From a bacterium (lineage in GTDB: Bacteria > Patescibacteriota > Gracilibacteria > JAHISY01), in NCBI GenBank assembly GCA_021779375.1, contig JAJYAT010000001.1, forward strand, positions 104,724 to 168,723: DNA of 64,000 nt. Reading direction: 5' to 3'. A program made the position numbers and the translations under genes. Under the pieces are notes generated by a model. It ran no database searches. It had not been told where the DNA came from and worked only from the letters and a program-made list of their open reading frames with translations. How positions within the stretch are numbered: the first letter of the stretch is position 1; the number at the start of each line of letters is the position of its first letter. This document shows, in pieces, positions 32,526 through 39,993 of the stretch.

Positions 32526-32780
32526 TTACATCGTTAATTTTTCATCAACCTCGTCAGCCGAGCCATGGATACAGTAATACCCAGCCTTGAGGTTGTTTTC
32601 TCGGTGTACGGGACAGCCACCACAAAGGCAGCCGTTCATTTTGAAGGTGCAAGCGCTTTTCCCAACCGCAGCCGCACAGTAGAGTTTCTCTGCTTTCGTC
32701 TCTGCACAGGTATTGTAGCTGGGACAGTGTGGGCAAACACATTTATTCAAATTGTTTTCCGTCTTTTCGACTTTGGGCAT
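32526..32780 (-). CDS. DUF2769 cysteine-rich protein
   Basis: An 84-residue protein with ten or more cysteines: CVCPHCPSYNTC, YCAAAVGKSAC, CLCGGCPV and YYCIHG, the DUF2769 pattern. The clustered Cys strongly suggest iron-sulfur or zinc centres. The family is found mainly in archaea and anaerobic bacteria and has no known role; next to an iron-sulfur flavoprotein an electron-carrier role is reasonable but unproven. Confidence 0.85.
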   Translation of the reverse strand: MPKVEKTENNLNKCVCPHCPSYNTCAETKAEKLYCAAAVGKSACTFKMNGCLCGGCPVHRENNLKAGYYCIHGSADEVDEKLTM

Positions 32781-32789
32781 ATTTTAATT

Positions 32790-33026
32790 TTAAAAATTGA
32801 ACTGAATCGATAACCCTAAAAGTCCGTGGAGAACTGCAACGATTATCGTGATAAGCGCCAAACGCGGATGCCACTTAAAGGGAATCACATAAATCCCTTT
32901 GAAAGTCAGAGCACCGATAGTCGCCGTGGCAAGTAGTAGTGTGAACGTCAAAATCCCACCATACATCACGAGCGGCTTGCCAAGAAACATTATCAAAGCA
33001 ATTTTGTGAATCATCTTATTCGACAA
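32790..33026 (-). CDS. Small two-helix membrane protein, histidine-bearing
   Basis: A 78-residue protein with two or three hydrophobic segments. Histidines sit at HKIALIMFLGKP, FKWHPRLALITIIVAVLHG, a spacing seen in cytochrome-like and DUF4405-type quinol or haem membrane proteins. Its start overlaps the stop of the cupredoxin gene by 11 bp. Haem binding is only a possibility. Confidence 0.6.
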   Translation of the reverse strand: MSNKMIHKIALIMFLGKPLVMYGGILTFTLLLATATIGALTFKGIYVIPFKWHPRLALITIIVAVLHGLLGLSIQFNF

Positions 33027-33384
33027 TTATTGTTCCCGTCATAGACGGATGAATCGCGCAGGAATAATCAAAAGTTCCAGCCTCGTTGAAGGTGAAAACG
33101 AAGCTCTGACCATTGCTTAGCTCAGGCGAATTAAATGTTGCCGATTTAATCTGGTGCGGAGCGGAATCGTTATTGGTCCAAGTCACACTAGTACCTTTTT
33201 TGACAGTTAGCATCGCCGGATTGAAAGAAAAATTTTGGATGTTTATCGTGTTGGCTGCCACCGGTGACACTGGGTTGGCAACTGATGTCGGAGAAGTCCC
33301 GGGCGAAGTGTTTTGTGTTCCGTTGTACGCGCTACAACCACCCAAAAGAACCAGCGCCAAAGATATGGTGAGAATTTTTTTCAT
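33016..33384 (-). CDS. Cupredoxin (blue-copper) lipoprotein
   Basis: A 122-residue lipoprotein with lipobox LLGGC (Cys at about 17) and a Thr/Ser/Pro linker. The cupredoxin domain has copper ligands His in NNDSAPHQI and Cys-x4-His-x2-Met in YSCAIHPSM. It is a plastocyanin-like electron carrier anchored outside the membrane. It leads the redox run with the two-helix protein, DUF2769 and flavoprotein genes. The start is ATG at 33382-33384. The promoter and signal-peptide region resemble those of the next lipoprotein upstream (33468-34274). Confidence 0.9.
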   Translation of the reverse strand: MKKILTISLALVLLGGCSAYNGTQNTSPGTSPTSVANPVSPVAANTINIQNFSFNPAMLTVKKGTSVTWTNNDSAPHQIKSATFNSPELSNGQSFVFTFNEAGTFDYSCAIHPSMTGTIIVE

Positions 33385-33467
33385 GAGACTTTGGGTTAAA
33401 TAATGCACCTCTCATTGTAAGGTATCTGAATTAATTAACCTAAAGTTTTTCTTTGACAACAAATTCT

Positions 33468-34274
33468 CTACTTGAATAATTCAGCTTTGCAATTAGGAAC
33501 GCTATATTTGTATGCTGGATATGAAATTTCAATCAAGTCACATACTTTACTTTTTTTTGAGGAATTAGCGAGGGTATACAAACATTCGCCTCTTTTCGAG
33601 CCAACTTGAGCGGCAGGTTCTTCGCTTTGCTGCAGGCATGCGAATAGGTCGCGATAAAATTCTGGAGCATTATCAAGTTTGTATTTTAGAAAACAATTTC
33701 TGACCTCATCACTGCTTGTATAAAGACTACCAAATTGTTCGTAGCAAAATGTATATGACTCATTTTTTTGAGACAAAACTTTTTCGAGAACGAGTTGGCA
33801 CTCTTGTTGTAGATTTGGATGGCTGGAACGATCAATACTTTGACACAATGTTGAGTCTTCGTTCACCAGCGCTGTACAAAATATCCTCCATTGGTTAAGA
33901 GACGGAGCACTCATATAATAATCACCAAAGAAAAATTGTTGAGGCTTAGGTGTCGGAAGTGAATTGCAAATTTCAACATTTTTTGATTCACGAGCTTTTC
34001 TTGTGAGTTCAACAAATTGTGGTATGTCGCCTCGCGACTCTGGCTGACTTGGCAAAATATCCGTTAATGATTGATCAAATTTCGATTCAGTAGGGCTTGG
34101 CATTAGAGCTGGCACAGAAACTGTCTCCGGATTGGTGATGGGTGCTGGCGTGAGCTCTGGGACCAACTTCGGATTAGCAACTGGAGTTGGAATAACTTCG
34201 GACGAAGTGCTTTGCGTGCTACAACCGCCTAAAAAAACTAACGCTATCAGGAATAGGGTAATAATTTTTCTCAT
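33468..34274 (-). CDS. Hypothetical lipoprotein, cysteine-containing
   Basis: About 268 residues. Lipobox FLGGC at about residue 18 follows a signal closely similar to that of the cupredoxin lipoprotein, and the linker shares the VANP motif. The mature domain has about ten Cys (for example IFCTALV, LCQSID, FCYEQF, NCFLKY, ECLYTL) and an irregular helical pattern (SQKNESYTFC), suggesting disulfides. No family is recognised. The start is ATG at 34272-34274. Confidence 0.65.
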   Translation of the reverse strand: MRKIITLFLIALVFLGGCSTQSTSSEVIPTPVANPKLVPELTPAPITNPETVSVPALMPSPTESKFDQSLTDILPSQPESRGDIPQFVELTRKARESKNVEICNSLPTPKPQQFFFGDYYMSAPSLNQWRIFCTALVNEDSTLCQSIDRSSHPNLQQECQLVLEKVLSQKNESYTFCYEQFGSLYTSSDEVRNCFLKYKLDNAPEFYRDLFACLQQSEEPAAQVGSKRGECLYTLANSSKKSKVCDLIEISYPAYKYSVPNCKAELFK

Positions 34275-34397
34275 AATAACGGTAGTTGAATTAAAAATAA
34301 TTGCATTTGCCATTGTAGAGTATCCGAATTAATTTATCTAAAAATTTTTAACAAAAAATTGCAGGCCAAAAACCTTTAGCTAAAAACTAATTTATCA

Positions 34398-34487
34398 TGG
34401 CGGAGGGAGAGGGATTCGAACCCTCGAGGCGGTTACCCGCCTATCCGCTTTCCAAGCGAACGCACTCGGCCGCTATGCGATCCCTCC
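34398..34487 (-). tRNA. tRNA-Ser (anticodon GGA)
   Basis: Acceptor GGAGGGA/TCCCTCC, long variable arm (GGCGGGTAACCGCC), anticodon loop with GGA in CTTGGAAAG, T arm GAGGGTTCGAATCCCTC. The discriminator G and CCA are encoded. It decodes UCC and UCU. Confidence 0.95.
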
Positions 34488-34572
34488 GTTTAGATTTTTA
34501 GACTTTCAATAATTTTGGCTTTTGTGGGTTTCGGTTTTGGATCCAAAAATTTTACTCAGCAACAATCAATAT

Positions 34573-34618
34573 CTTAATCCTTAATCCTTAATCCTTAATC
34601 CTTTTTTCTTAATCCTTA
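34573..34618. repeat. Seven-base tandem repeat (CTTAATC)n
   Basis: Four perfect CTTAATC units, a T-rich interruption, then one more unit. Lies between tRNA-Ser and rpmB. A similar single word is at about 36053. Confidence 0.8.
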
Positions 34619-34672
34619 CTTGTCAAAATAGGCGAGCTGACTCTCACCTCGTCGCGCGAAGTGAAAGTCGAA

Positions 34673-34900
34673 TTATTTCGCGGAGGAAACTGCTGCCTCG
34701 GCTTGCGGCGCCTCAACCTTTTTCGTTTTCAAGGGCTTTTGCAGCGTGCGCAAACAGCTCGTGCAAATCAAAATTTTCACACCAGAGAATTTTTTGGAAA
34801 CGAGATTCGGCTCGAAACGACGACGCGTGCGGCGTTTCGAATGCGAAACATTGTTACCGGCGACCGGTCTCTTAGCGCAAAGGCTGCAAACTTTACTCAT
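34673..34900 (-). CDS. rpmB: 50S ribosomal protein L28
   Basis: A 75-residue protein: [29 protein letters not shown] and CTSCLRTL are the L28 signature. It is a zinc-type L28 with two Cys pairs and an acidic Ala-rich tail of about 15 residues. The gene stands alone, divergent from the M50 protease gene with a 46-bp gap that holds both promoters. Confidence 0.95.
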   Translation of the reverse strand: MSKVCSLCAKRPVAGNNVSHSKRRTRRRFEPNLVSKKFSGVKILICTSCLRTLQKPLKTKKVEAPQAEAAVSSAK

Positions 34901-34946
34901 TGGGGAATGTTAAAATGAATCGAGCCGGGGGATTTTACGCGAAAAA

Positions 34947-35582
34947 ATGTTTTTACTCAACTTGTCATCTCTCGAAATTCTGAGCTGGGCTATCGGCTTC
35001 TTGGTCGCGCTCACTGTCCACGAAGCTGCCCACGCCGCGACGGCAAATTATCTCGGCGATCCGACGGCGAAGTGGGCAGGGCGCATCTCACTCAATCCGC
35101 TGCGCCATCTCGATCCAATCGGAACACTGATGCTAATCTTCGCCGGATTCGGCTGGGGCAAACCTGTACCAATCAATCCGCGCAATTTCGCGAATCCGCG
35201 CGCCGGAGAAATTCTCACCTCACTCGCTGGTCCGCTCGCGAATTTCGTCGTCGCGCTCGCACTCGCCGTCCCGCACAATTTGCTCGACCCGGGCTCAAAT
35301 GCCTTTATTTTCGTGCAAAATATGATGTTCGTGAACATCGTGCTAATGGTTTTCAATCTGCTGCCCATCCCACCGCTCGACGGCGGCGGTGTCGCGGTGA
35401 ATTTTTTGCCGCCGGAGCTGGGCGAGAAATACCGCCGCAACGGTCCAATTTTGCTCTTGGGACTCATCGCCTTCGATTGGGCCTTTAAAACCAATCTTTT
35501 GTGGGGAATTCTCGGCGGACTCGTCAACATCGTGTTTGCTGCAATCAATCTGAGCACAACATTTGGTGGTGGTTTACACTGA
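34947..35582 (+). CDS. Site-2 protease family (M50) membrane metalloprotease
   Basis: A 211-residue protein with five or six membrane segments. HEAAH at residues 25-29 gives two zinc ligands and the catalytic Glu; NPLRHLDPIGTL and the NLLPIPPLDGG motif supply the third ligand region, in the M50B arrangement. Such proteases cut within the membrane, usually in signalling or signal-peptide removal. No PDZ domain is present. The structured RNA gene follows 80 bp downstream. Confidence 0.9.
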   Translation: MFLLNLSSLEILSWAIGFLVALTVHEAAHAATANYLGDPTAKWAGRISLNPLRHLDPIGTLMLIFAGFGWGKPVPINPRNFANPRAGEILTSLAGPLANFVVALALAVPHNLLDPGSNAFIFVQNMMFVNIVLMVFNLLPIPPLDGGGVAVNFLPPELGEKYRRNGPILLLGLIAFDWAFKTNLLWGILGGLVNIVFAAINLSTTFGGGLH

Positions 35583-35628
35583 AAATAGGTCGCGAAAATA
35601 ATTTCAAAAGTCACGCAACCCGATTTGA

Positions 35629-35656
35629 TTGCACACAAATATTGTTCGGGTAAATT
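35629..35656 (+). promoter_or_regulatory. Promoter of the structured RNA
   Basis: TTGCAC, 16 bp, TAAATT. The start is predicted near 35663, just before the long-range stem of the RNA. Confidence 0.45.
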
Positions 35657-35662
35657 GAAGAC

Positions 35663-35879
35663 AATTCTTTCACATTCCCCAATGGGGAGCCGACCAAACA
35701 TCGGCTCGCGAACTCAGCGTGAGGCCAAATCGCTCACAAAAAATAAGGGGCTTCGTACATTCCACTCGGTCGTAAAAGATCGAGGGAAGAATCCCCACCT
35801 TGATTACAGGATTGCTGCTTTCCGGAGAGACGGTGTGAAAGAACCCATCAGAAACCCTACCTAATCGGTGGGGTTTTTG
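35663..35879 (+). ncRNA. Structured noncoding RNA candidate, class unknown
   Basis: A free-standing unit of about 215 nt with promoter and terminator and no frame that looks coding. TTCTTTCACA at 35665-35674 pairs perfectly with TGTGAAAGAA at 35834-35843 to close a multibranch. Inside are CCCC/GGGG, GAGCCGA/TCGGCTC, GTGAG/CTCAC and a long GGGG..TTCC..CTCG/CGAG..GGAA..CCCC arm. A RNase P, SRP or tmRNA signature is absent. The layout resembles a stable regulatory RNA such as 6S, but I cannot name it. The sense-strand ORFs over it have no start context. Confidence 0.6.
35854..35879 (+). terminator. Rho-independent terminator of the structured RNA
   Basis: ACCCTACC pairs with GGTGGGGT around TAATC and is followed by TTTTT. 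Eight-pair stem. Confidence 0.85.
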
Positions 35880-36081
35880 TCTAATAAGGATTAAGGACTA
35901 AGTAAAAAGAACTAAGCTAGGTTGATTTTGATGGTGAAGGTGAAGTTTGTGGACGAAAAAGACGCTTCACGGAATTTTTTGTAGTGGTGAATGAGCCATA
36001 AAAAGACAAAACACCAGGTTGAATGACCCATGCGAGACATTTCTGTATACTTCTTAATCCTGTTTTCTTGCTTCTTATTTC

Positions 36082-39000
36082 TTACTTCACATACTCATCC
36101 CACGCCTTGATTGGCAATTCCTCGTCTTTGTATTTTTCGAGCGAATCGACGACGAGCTTCGCGACCTGCGGATTCACGAAGAGCGGAATGCCGAAGTCGG
36201 TCGCACGCCGGCGAATGAGGTAGCCGTTGGTTAATTCTTCGGCTTGGTAATTTTTCGGAATGTTGATAACCATGCCGACTTTTTTCGCCGTGAAAAGATC
36301 GAGCACGTTTGGCTTTTTCTTTTCGAGCGGGAAGTGGACGAGCGAATTTGCCACGCCGTTTTCCGTAAGAAATCTCGAGGTGCCCGGCGTCGCGAAAATC
36401 GTGAAGCCCATTTGAATTAATTTTTTGGCTGACGGAAGAAAGGTCAATTTGGATTCCAGCGAGCCAGTCGAGATCAAAACATTTTTCTTGGGCAGGCGGA
36501 AACCGACCGCAATCTGCGCCTTGAGAAAAGCTTCGTGCAGATTTTCACCGAAGCAGGCGACTTCGCCCGTCGACGCCATCTCGACACCGAGCGTCGGATC
36601 CGCACCCTTGAGCCGCGAGAAAGAAAATTGCGCCGCTTTCACGCCAACGTGATTGAGGTCGAGCGTTTGGTAATTTTGTTTGCGCCAAGCTTTGGGCTGG
36701 ACTTTGCCGAGCATCGCTTCGATCGCAATCGCGATGAAATTGTGACCCGAAACTTTGGACACGAAAGGGAAGGAGCGACTTGCGCGCAAATTCATCTCGA
36801 TGACAGCGATGCGATTTTCTTTCGCGAGGAATTGGATATTGAACGGTCCGGTAATCTGGAGCTCGACGACCAATTTTTTGGCAATGTCTTTGATACGGCG
36901 AATCGTCTCGATGTAGGTTTTTTGCGGCGGGAGCACGAGCGTCGCATCGCCGGAATGAACACCCGCATTTTCGACGTGTTCGGAAACCGCGAAAATCACG
37001 AGCTTGCCCTCAGCGGCGACTCCGTCGAAATCAATTTCGCGCGCGCCGGTTTCGAATTTGGAAATCACGACTGGTGCCTCGGTCGAAACTTTGGTCGCCT
37101 TGGCGAGATAATTTTGGAGCTGCTCGGCAGTGAAGGCGACTGACATCGCCGCGCCGGAAAGAACATAGCTCGGACGCACGAGCGCGGGGTAACCAACTTT
37201 TTTGGCGAACTTGAGTGCTTCGGAATTTTGGGTGAATTCCGCCCAGAGCGGCTGGTCGATGCCGAGCGTGTCGCAAAGCTTGGAAAATTTTTCGCGCGAC
37301 TCGGCGCGATCAATCGAGGCTGGGGCAGTACCGAAGATTGGAATTTTTTCCGCTGCCAGTTTGCCGACGAGGTTATTCGGAATCTGTCCGCCCGTCGAGA
37401 CGACGACGCCGCGTGGCTGCGTGAAGTCGAGAATGTCGAGCACGCGTTCGACAGAAAGCTCGTCGAAGTAAAGCTGATCGCAGGTGTCGTAATCCGTCGA
37501 GACTGTCTCCGGATTGTAATTGATCATGATGGTCTCGAAGCCATTTTTCGCCAAGGTCTGCACGGCCGAGACACAGCACCAATCGAATTCGACTGACGAG
37601 CCAATACAATAAGCGCCGCTGCCCAAAACGACCGCGCGCGGCTTCTGCGTGAATTTGATTTCGTCCGACTGGTCGCCGTGATAAGTGAGATAAAGATAAT
37701 TCGTCCGAGCGGGAAATTCGGCGGCGAATGTGTCGATCTTTTTGACGACTGGCAGAATGCCAAAATCTTTACGAATTTTACGAATCGCCATTTCGTGACT
37801 ACCTGCACGCCACGCGATTTGCGAATCGGAAAAACCGAGTCGTTTGGCACGCAGCATAATTCTTTTCGCTTCACTAGCGTTAACCCCCGAGATATCTCGG
37901 GGGTTAACTTCAAAGAGTTTTTTGGCTTTCTGTTTCAAAATATCTTTTTCGAAGTCGGCAATATTTTTACATTTTTCCAAAAACCACTCGTCGATGCCGG
38001 AGAGTTTGTGAATTTTCGCGACTGACCAACCGTCGCGCAGCGCGCGCGCAATCGCGAAAATGCGCTCGGGTGTCGGCGCAGCAATTTCTTTTTCGAGTGA
38101 AGCGAAATTGAAATTGGCGTGACTGAAACCGTAAGCCCCGACCTGCAACATGCGCAGTGCCTTTTGGAGAACCTCTTCAAACGAACGGCCGATTGCCATG
38201 ACTTCGCCGACGGACTTCATCTCGCTGCCAATCTCGGCGGAAACTTTGCGGAATTTTTGGAGATCCCAGCGCGGAATCTTGAGAACGAGATAATCGAGCG
38301 CCGGCTCGAAACAAGCGGTCGTGTTGCCGGTCACGGCGTTCGGCACTTCGTCGAGACGATAACCGAGCGCGAGCTTCGCCGCGACGTGAGCGAGCGGGTA
38401 GCCCGTCGCTTTCGACGCCAAGGCGGACGAACGCGAGAGCCGCGCATTCACCTCGATCACGCGGTAATCAATCTCGTGCGGATCGGCTGGATCCGGACGC
38501 AGAGCGTATTGAATGTTGCATTCACCGACGATGCCAAGATGGCGAATCACTCGAATGCCAATCTCGCGCAGCTTGTGATATTCGAAATTATTTAAAGTTT
38601 GTGATGGCGCGACGACAATCGACTCGCCGGTGTGAATCCCGAGCGGATCGAAATTCTCCATGTTGCAGACTGTCAGGCAGGTGTCCGCACAGTCGCGCAC
38701 GACTTCGTATTCGATCTCCTTCCAGCCGCGCAAATCCTCTTCGATCAAAACTTGCGGCGAAGCCGCGAAAGCAACTTCGAGTAATTTTTTGAGTTCGTCC
38801 GCATTTTTGGCGAAACCCGAACCTTTGCCGCCGAGCGCGTAGGCCGCGCGCACGATCACCGGAAAACCGATTTTTTTGGCGGCGGCGAGACCCTTCGAAA
38901 TGTCGTCAATCGCAATCGCCCGCGCCGTCGTGACGCCAATCTCGCTTAATTTTTTGACGAAAAGCTGGCGATCCTCCGTCGCCTCAATCGCGGCGATTTG

Positions 39001-39342
39001 TGTACCGAGCACGCGCACACCGTGCTTTTTGAAAACGCCGCGCTTTTCCAATTCGACACCGCAATTGAGCGCGGTCTGTCCACCGAAAGCGAGCAAAATC
39101 CCGTCCGGTTTTTCTTTCTCGATAATGCGCTCGACGAAACGGGGAGTGACGGGCAGGAAGTAAACGCGGTCCGCGACGCCCGCCGACGTTTGGTTGGTCG
39201 CGATATTCGGATTGACGAGAACGGTGGAAATTTTTTCTTCCTTCAGTGCCTTGATTGCCTGGCTGCCCGAATAATCGAACTCGCCCGCCTCGCCGATTTT
39301 GAGCGCGCCGGAACCGAGTACGAGCACTTTTTTAAGCTTCAT
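36082..39342 (-). CDS. carB: Carbamoyl-phosphate synthase large subunit
   Basis: A 1086-residue enzyme with both ATP-grasp halves (VLGSGALKIGEAGEFDYSGS and VVLGSGAYCIGSSVEFDWCC), the oligomerisation region between, and a C-terminal MGS-like allosteric domain (MGFTIFATPGTSRFL). It makes carbamoyl phosphate for pyrimidine and arginine synthesis. The partner carA is not in the window. Residues about 479-488 (NPRDISGVN) come from a 30-bp perfect palindrome inserted in frame in the oligomerisation domain. TAAAAT ends 7 nt before the ATG at 39342, so the mRNA should be leaderless. Confidence 0.96.
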   Translation of the reverse strand: MKLKKVLVLGSGALKIGEAGEFDYSGSQAIKALKEEKISTVLVNPNIATNQTSAGVADRVYFLPVTPRFVERIIEKEKPDGILLAFGGQTALNCGVELEKRGVFKKHGVRVLGTQIAAIEATEDRQLFVKKLSEIGVTTARAIAIDDISKGLAAAKKIGFPVIVRAAYALGGKGSGFAKNADELKKLLEVAFAASPQVLIEEDLRGWKEIEYEVVRDCADTCLTVCNMENFDPLGIHTGESIVVAPSQTLNNFEYHKLREIGIRVIRHLGIVGECNIQYALRPDPADPHEIDYRVIEVNARLSRSSALASKATGYPLAHVAAKLALGYRLDEVPNAVTGNTTACFEPALDYLVLKIPRWDLQKFRKVSAEIGSEMKSVGEVMAIGRSFEEVLQKALRMLQVGAYGFSHANFNFASLEKEIAAPTPERIFAIARALRDGWSVAKIHKLSGIDEWFLEKCKNIADFEKDILKQKAKKLFEVNPRDISGVNASEAKRIMLRAKRLGFSDSQIAWRAGSHEMAIRKIRKDFGILPVVKKIDTFAAEFPARTNYLYLTYHGDQSDEIKFTQKPRAVVLGSGAYCIGSSVEFDWCCVSAVQTLAKNGFETIMINYNPETVSTDYDTCDQLYFDELSVERVLDILDFTQPRGVVVSTGGQIPNNLVGKLAAEKIPIFGTAPASIDRAESREKFSKLCDTLGIDQPLWAEFTQNSEALKFAKKVGYPALVRPSYVLSGAAMSVAFTAEQLQNYLAKATKVSTEAPVVISKFETGAREIDFDGVAAEGKLVIFAVSEHVENAGVHSGDATLVLPPQKTYIETIRRIKDIAKKLVVELQITGPFNIQFLAKENRIAVIEMNLRASRSFPFVSKVSGHNFIAIAIEAMLGKVQPKAWRKQNYQTLDLNHVGVKAAQFSFSRLKGADPTLGVEMASTGEVACFGENLHEAFLKAQIAVGFRLPKKNVLISTGSLESKLTFLPSAKKLIQMGFTIFATPGTSRFLTENGVANSLVHFPLEKKKPNVLDLFTAKKVGMVINIPKNYQAEELTNGYLIRRRATDFGIPLFVNPQVAKLVVDSLEKYKDEELPIKAWDEYVK
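37879..37908. repeat. 30-bp perfect palindrome inserted in carB
   Basis: Arms GTTAACCCCCGAGAT and ATCTCGGGGGTTAAC. Identical base for base to 61753-61782 inside the Trm9-like gene; the ends are shared by 44796-44825. Confidence 0.95.
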
Positions 39343-39349
39343 CCGGTGG

Positions 39350-39355
39350 ATTTTA
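39350..39355 (-). promoter_or_regulatory. -10 box TAAAAT of carB, leaderless arrangement
   Basis: TAAAAT ends 7 nt before the carB ATG at 39342. No riboswitch or attenuator structure is visible upstream. Confidence 0.55.
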
Positions 39356-39446
39356 ACGAATTTCTGAGATAATTCCACCGCTTGACAAAATTACCCGTAA
39401 GTTTTACGAAACAGCTATTTTCATTGAAAAAAAAGTCGATTCTTGC

Positions 39447-39452
39447 TAAAAT
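39447..39452 (+). promoter_or_regulatory. -10 box TAAAAT of the 39474 operon, short-leader arrangement
   Basis: TAAAAT ends 21 nt before the ATG. The leader begins GATTTAAAAACAAAAA, almost the same as upstream of the gene at 3409. Confidence 0.5.
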
Positions 39453-39473
39453 ACTCGGATTTAAAAACAAAAA

Positions 39474-39992
39474 ATGGATTCTCAAAACAAAATCGTGTCC
39501 GCGCCAAAAACTCACTCCGTGCACCATGGTGAAATTCGGCACACCTTTTATTCGCCCGAGTTTTTGGAGTATCGGCGTGGTCCGATGTGGTATCTCGTCG
39601 CCGGATTCGTCGGTCTCGGCATCATCGCGCTCGGCGTACTCACGCACGCGATTACGCTCACGCTGGCGTTTTTAATTTTCGTCGGTGTCTACTGGCTGCT
39701 CCACGCGCGCGAACCGAAAATTTTGGAGGTCGCCATCACGCAGCACGGCATTCATGTCGAAAACGAAGCCTTTTTGCCCTTCGGCGAAATTGTGGAATTT
39801 TGGATTGTACATAATCCGCCTTTCGTCGCCGAGCTGAAATTGAAAGTGCACCACAAGTGGAATTCTGTTCACACGATTTATATTTTTGGACAAGACCCCG
39901 ATGAGCTGCGCCGACTGCTCACGCCACACGTCAAAGAAACTCCGCGAGCGGAAGCGCTCAGCGATCTCATCGTCCGCGCCCTACGAATTTAA
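39474..39992 (+). CDS. Conserved-type two-helix membrane protein with PH-like C-terminal domain
   Basis: A 172-residue protein with two adjacent membrane helices (YLVAGFVGLGIIALGVL and TLTLAFLIFVGVYWLL, about 40-80) and a beta-rich soluble domain (EVAITQHGIHVENEAFLPFG). This resembles small PH-like proteins widespread in Patescibacteria. It opens a three-gene operon, followed with a 1-bp gap by the EF-hand protein and then the VirB6-like protein. Confidence 0.68.
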   Translation: MDSQNKIVSAPKTHSVHHGEIRHTFYSPEFLEYRRGPMWYLVAGFVGLGIIALGVLTHAITLTLAFLIFVGVYWLLHAREPKILEVAITQHGIHVENEAFLPFGEIVEFWIVHNPPFVAELKLKVHHKWNSVHTIYIFGQDPDELRRLLTPHVKETPRAEALSDLIVRALRI

Positions 39993-39993
39993 A

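Noticed and set aside
35583-35880. RNase P, SRP RNA or tmRNA identity for the structured RNA
   Set aside because: The RNase P core motifs and a tmRNA acceptor-like 3' end are absent. The GGAA-containing SRP tip appears only loosely on the opposite strand and lacks the closing stem.
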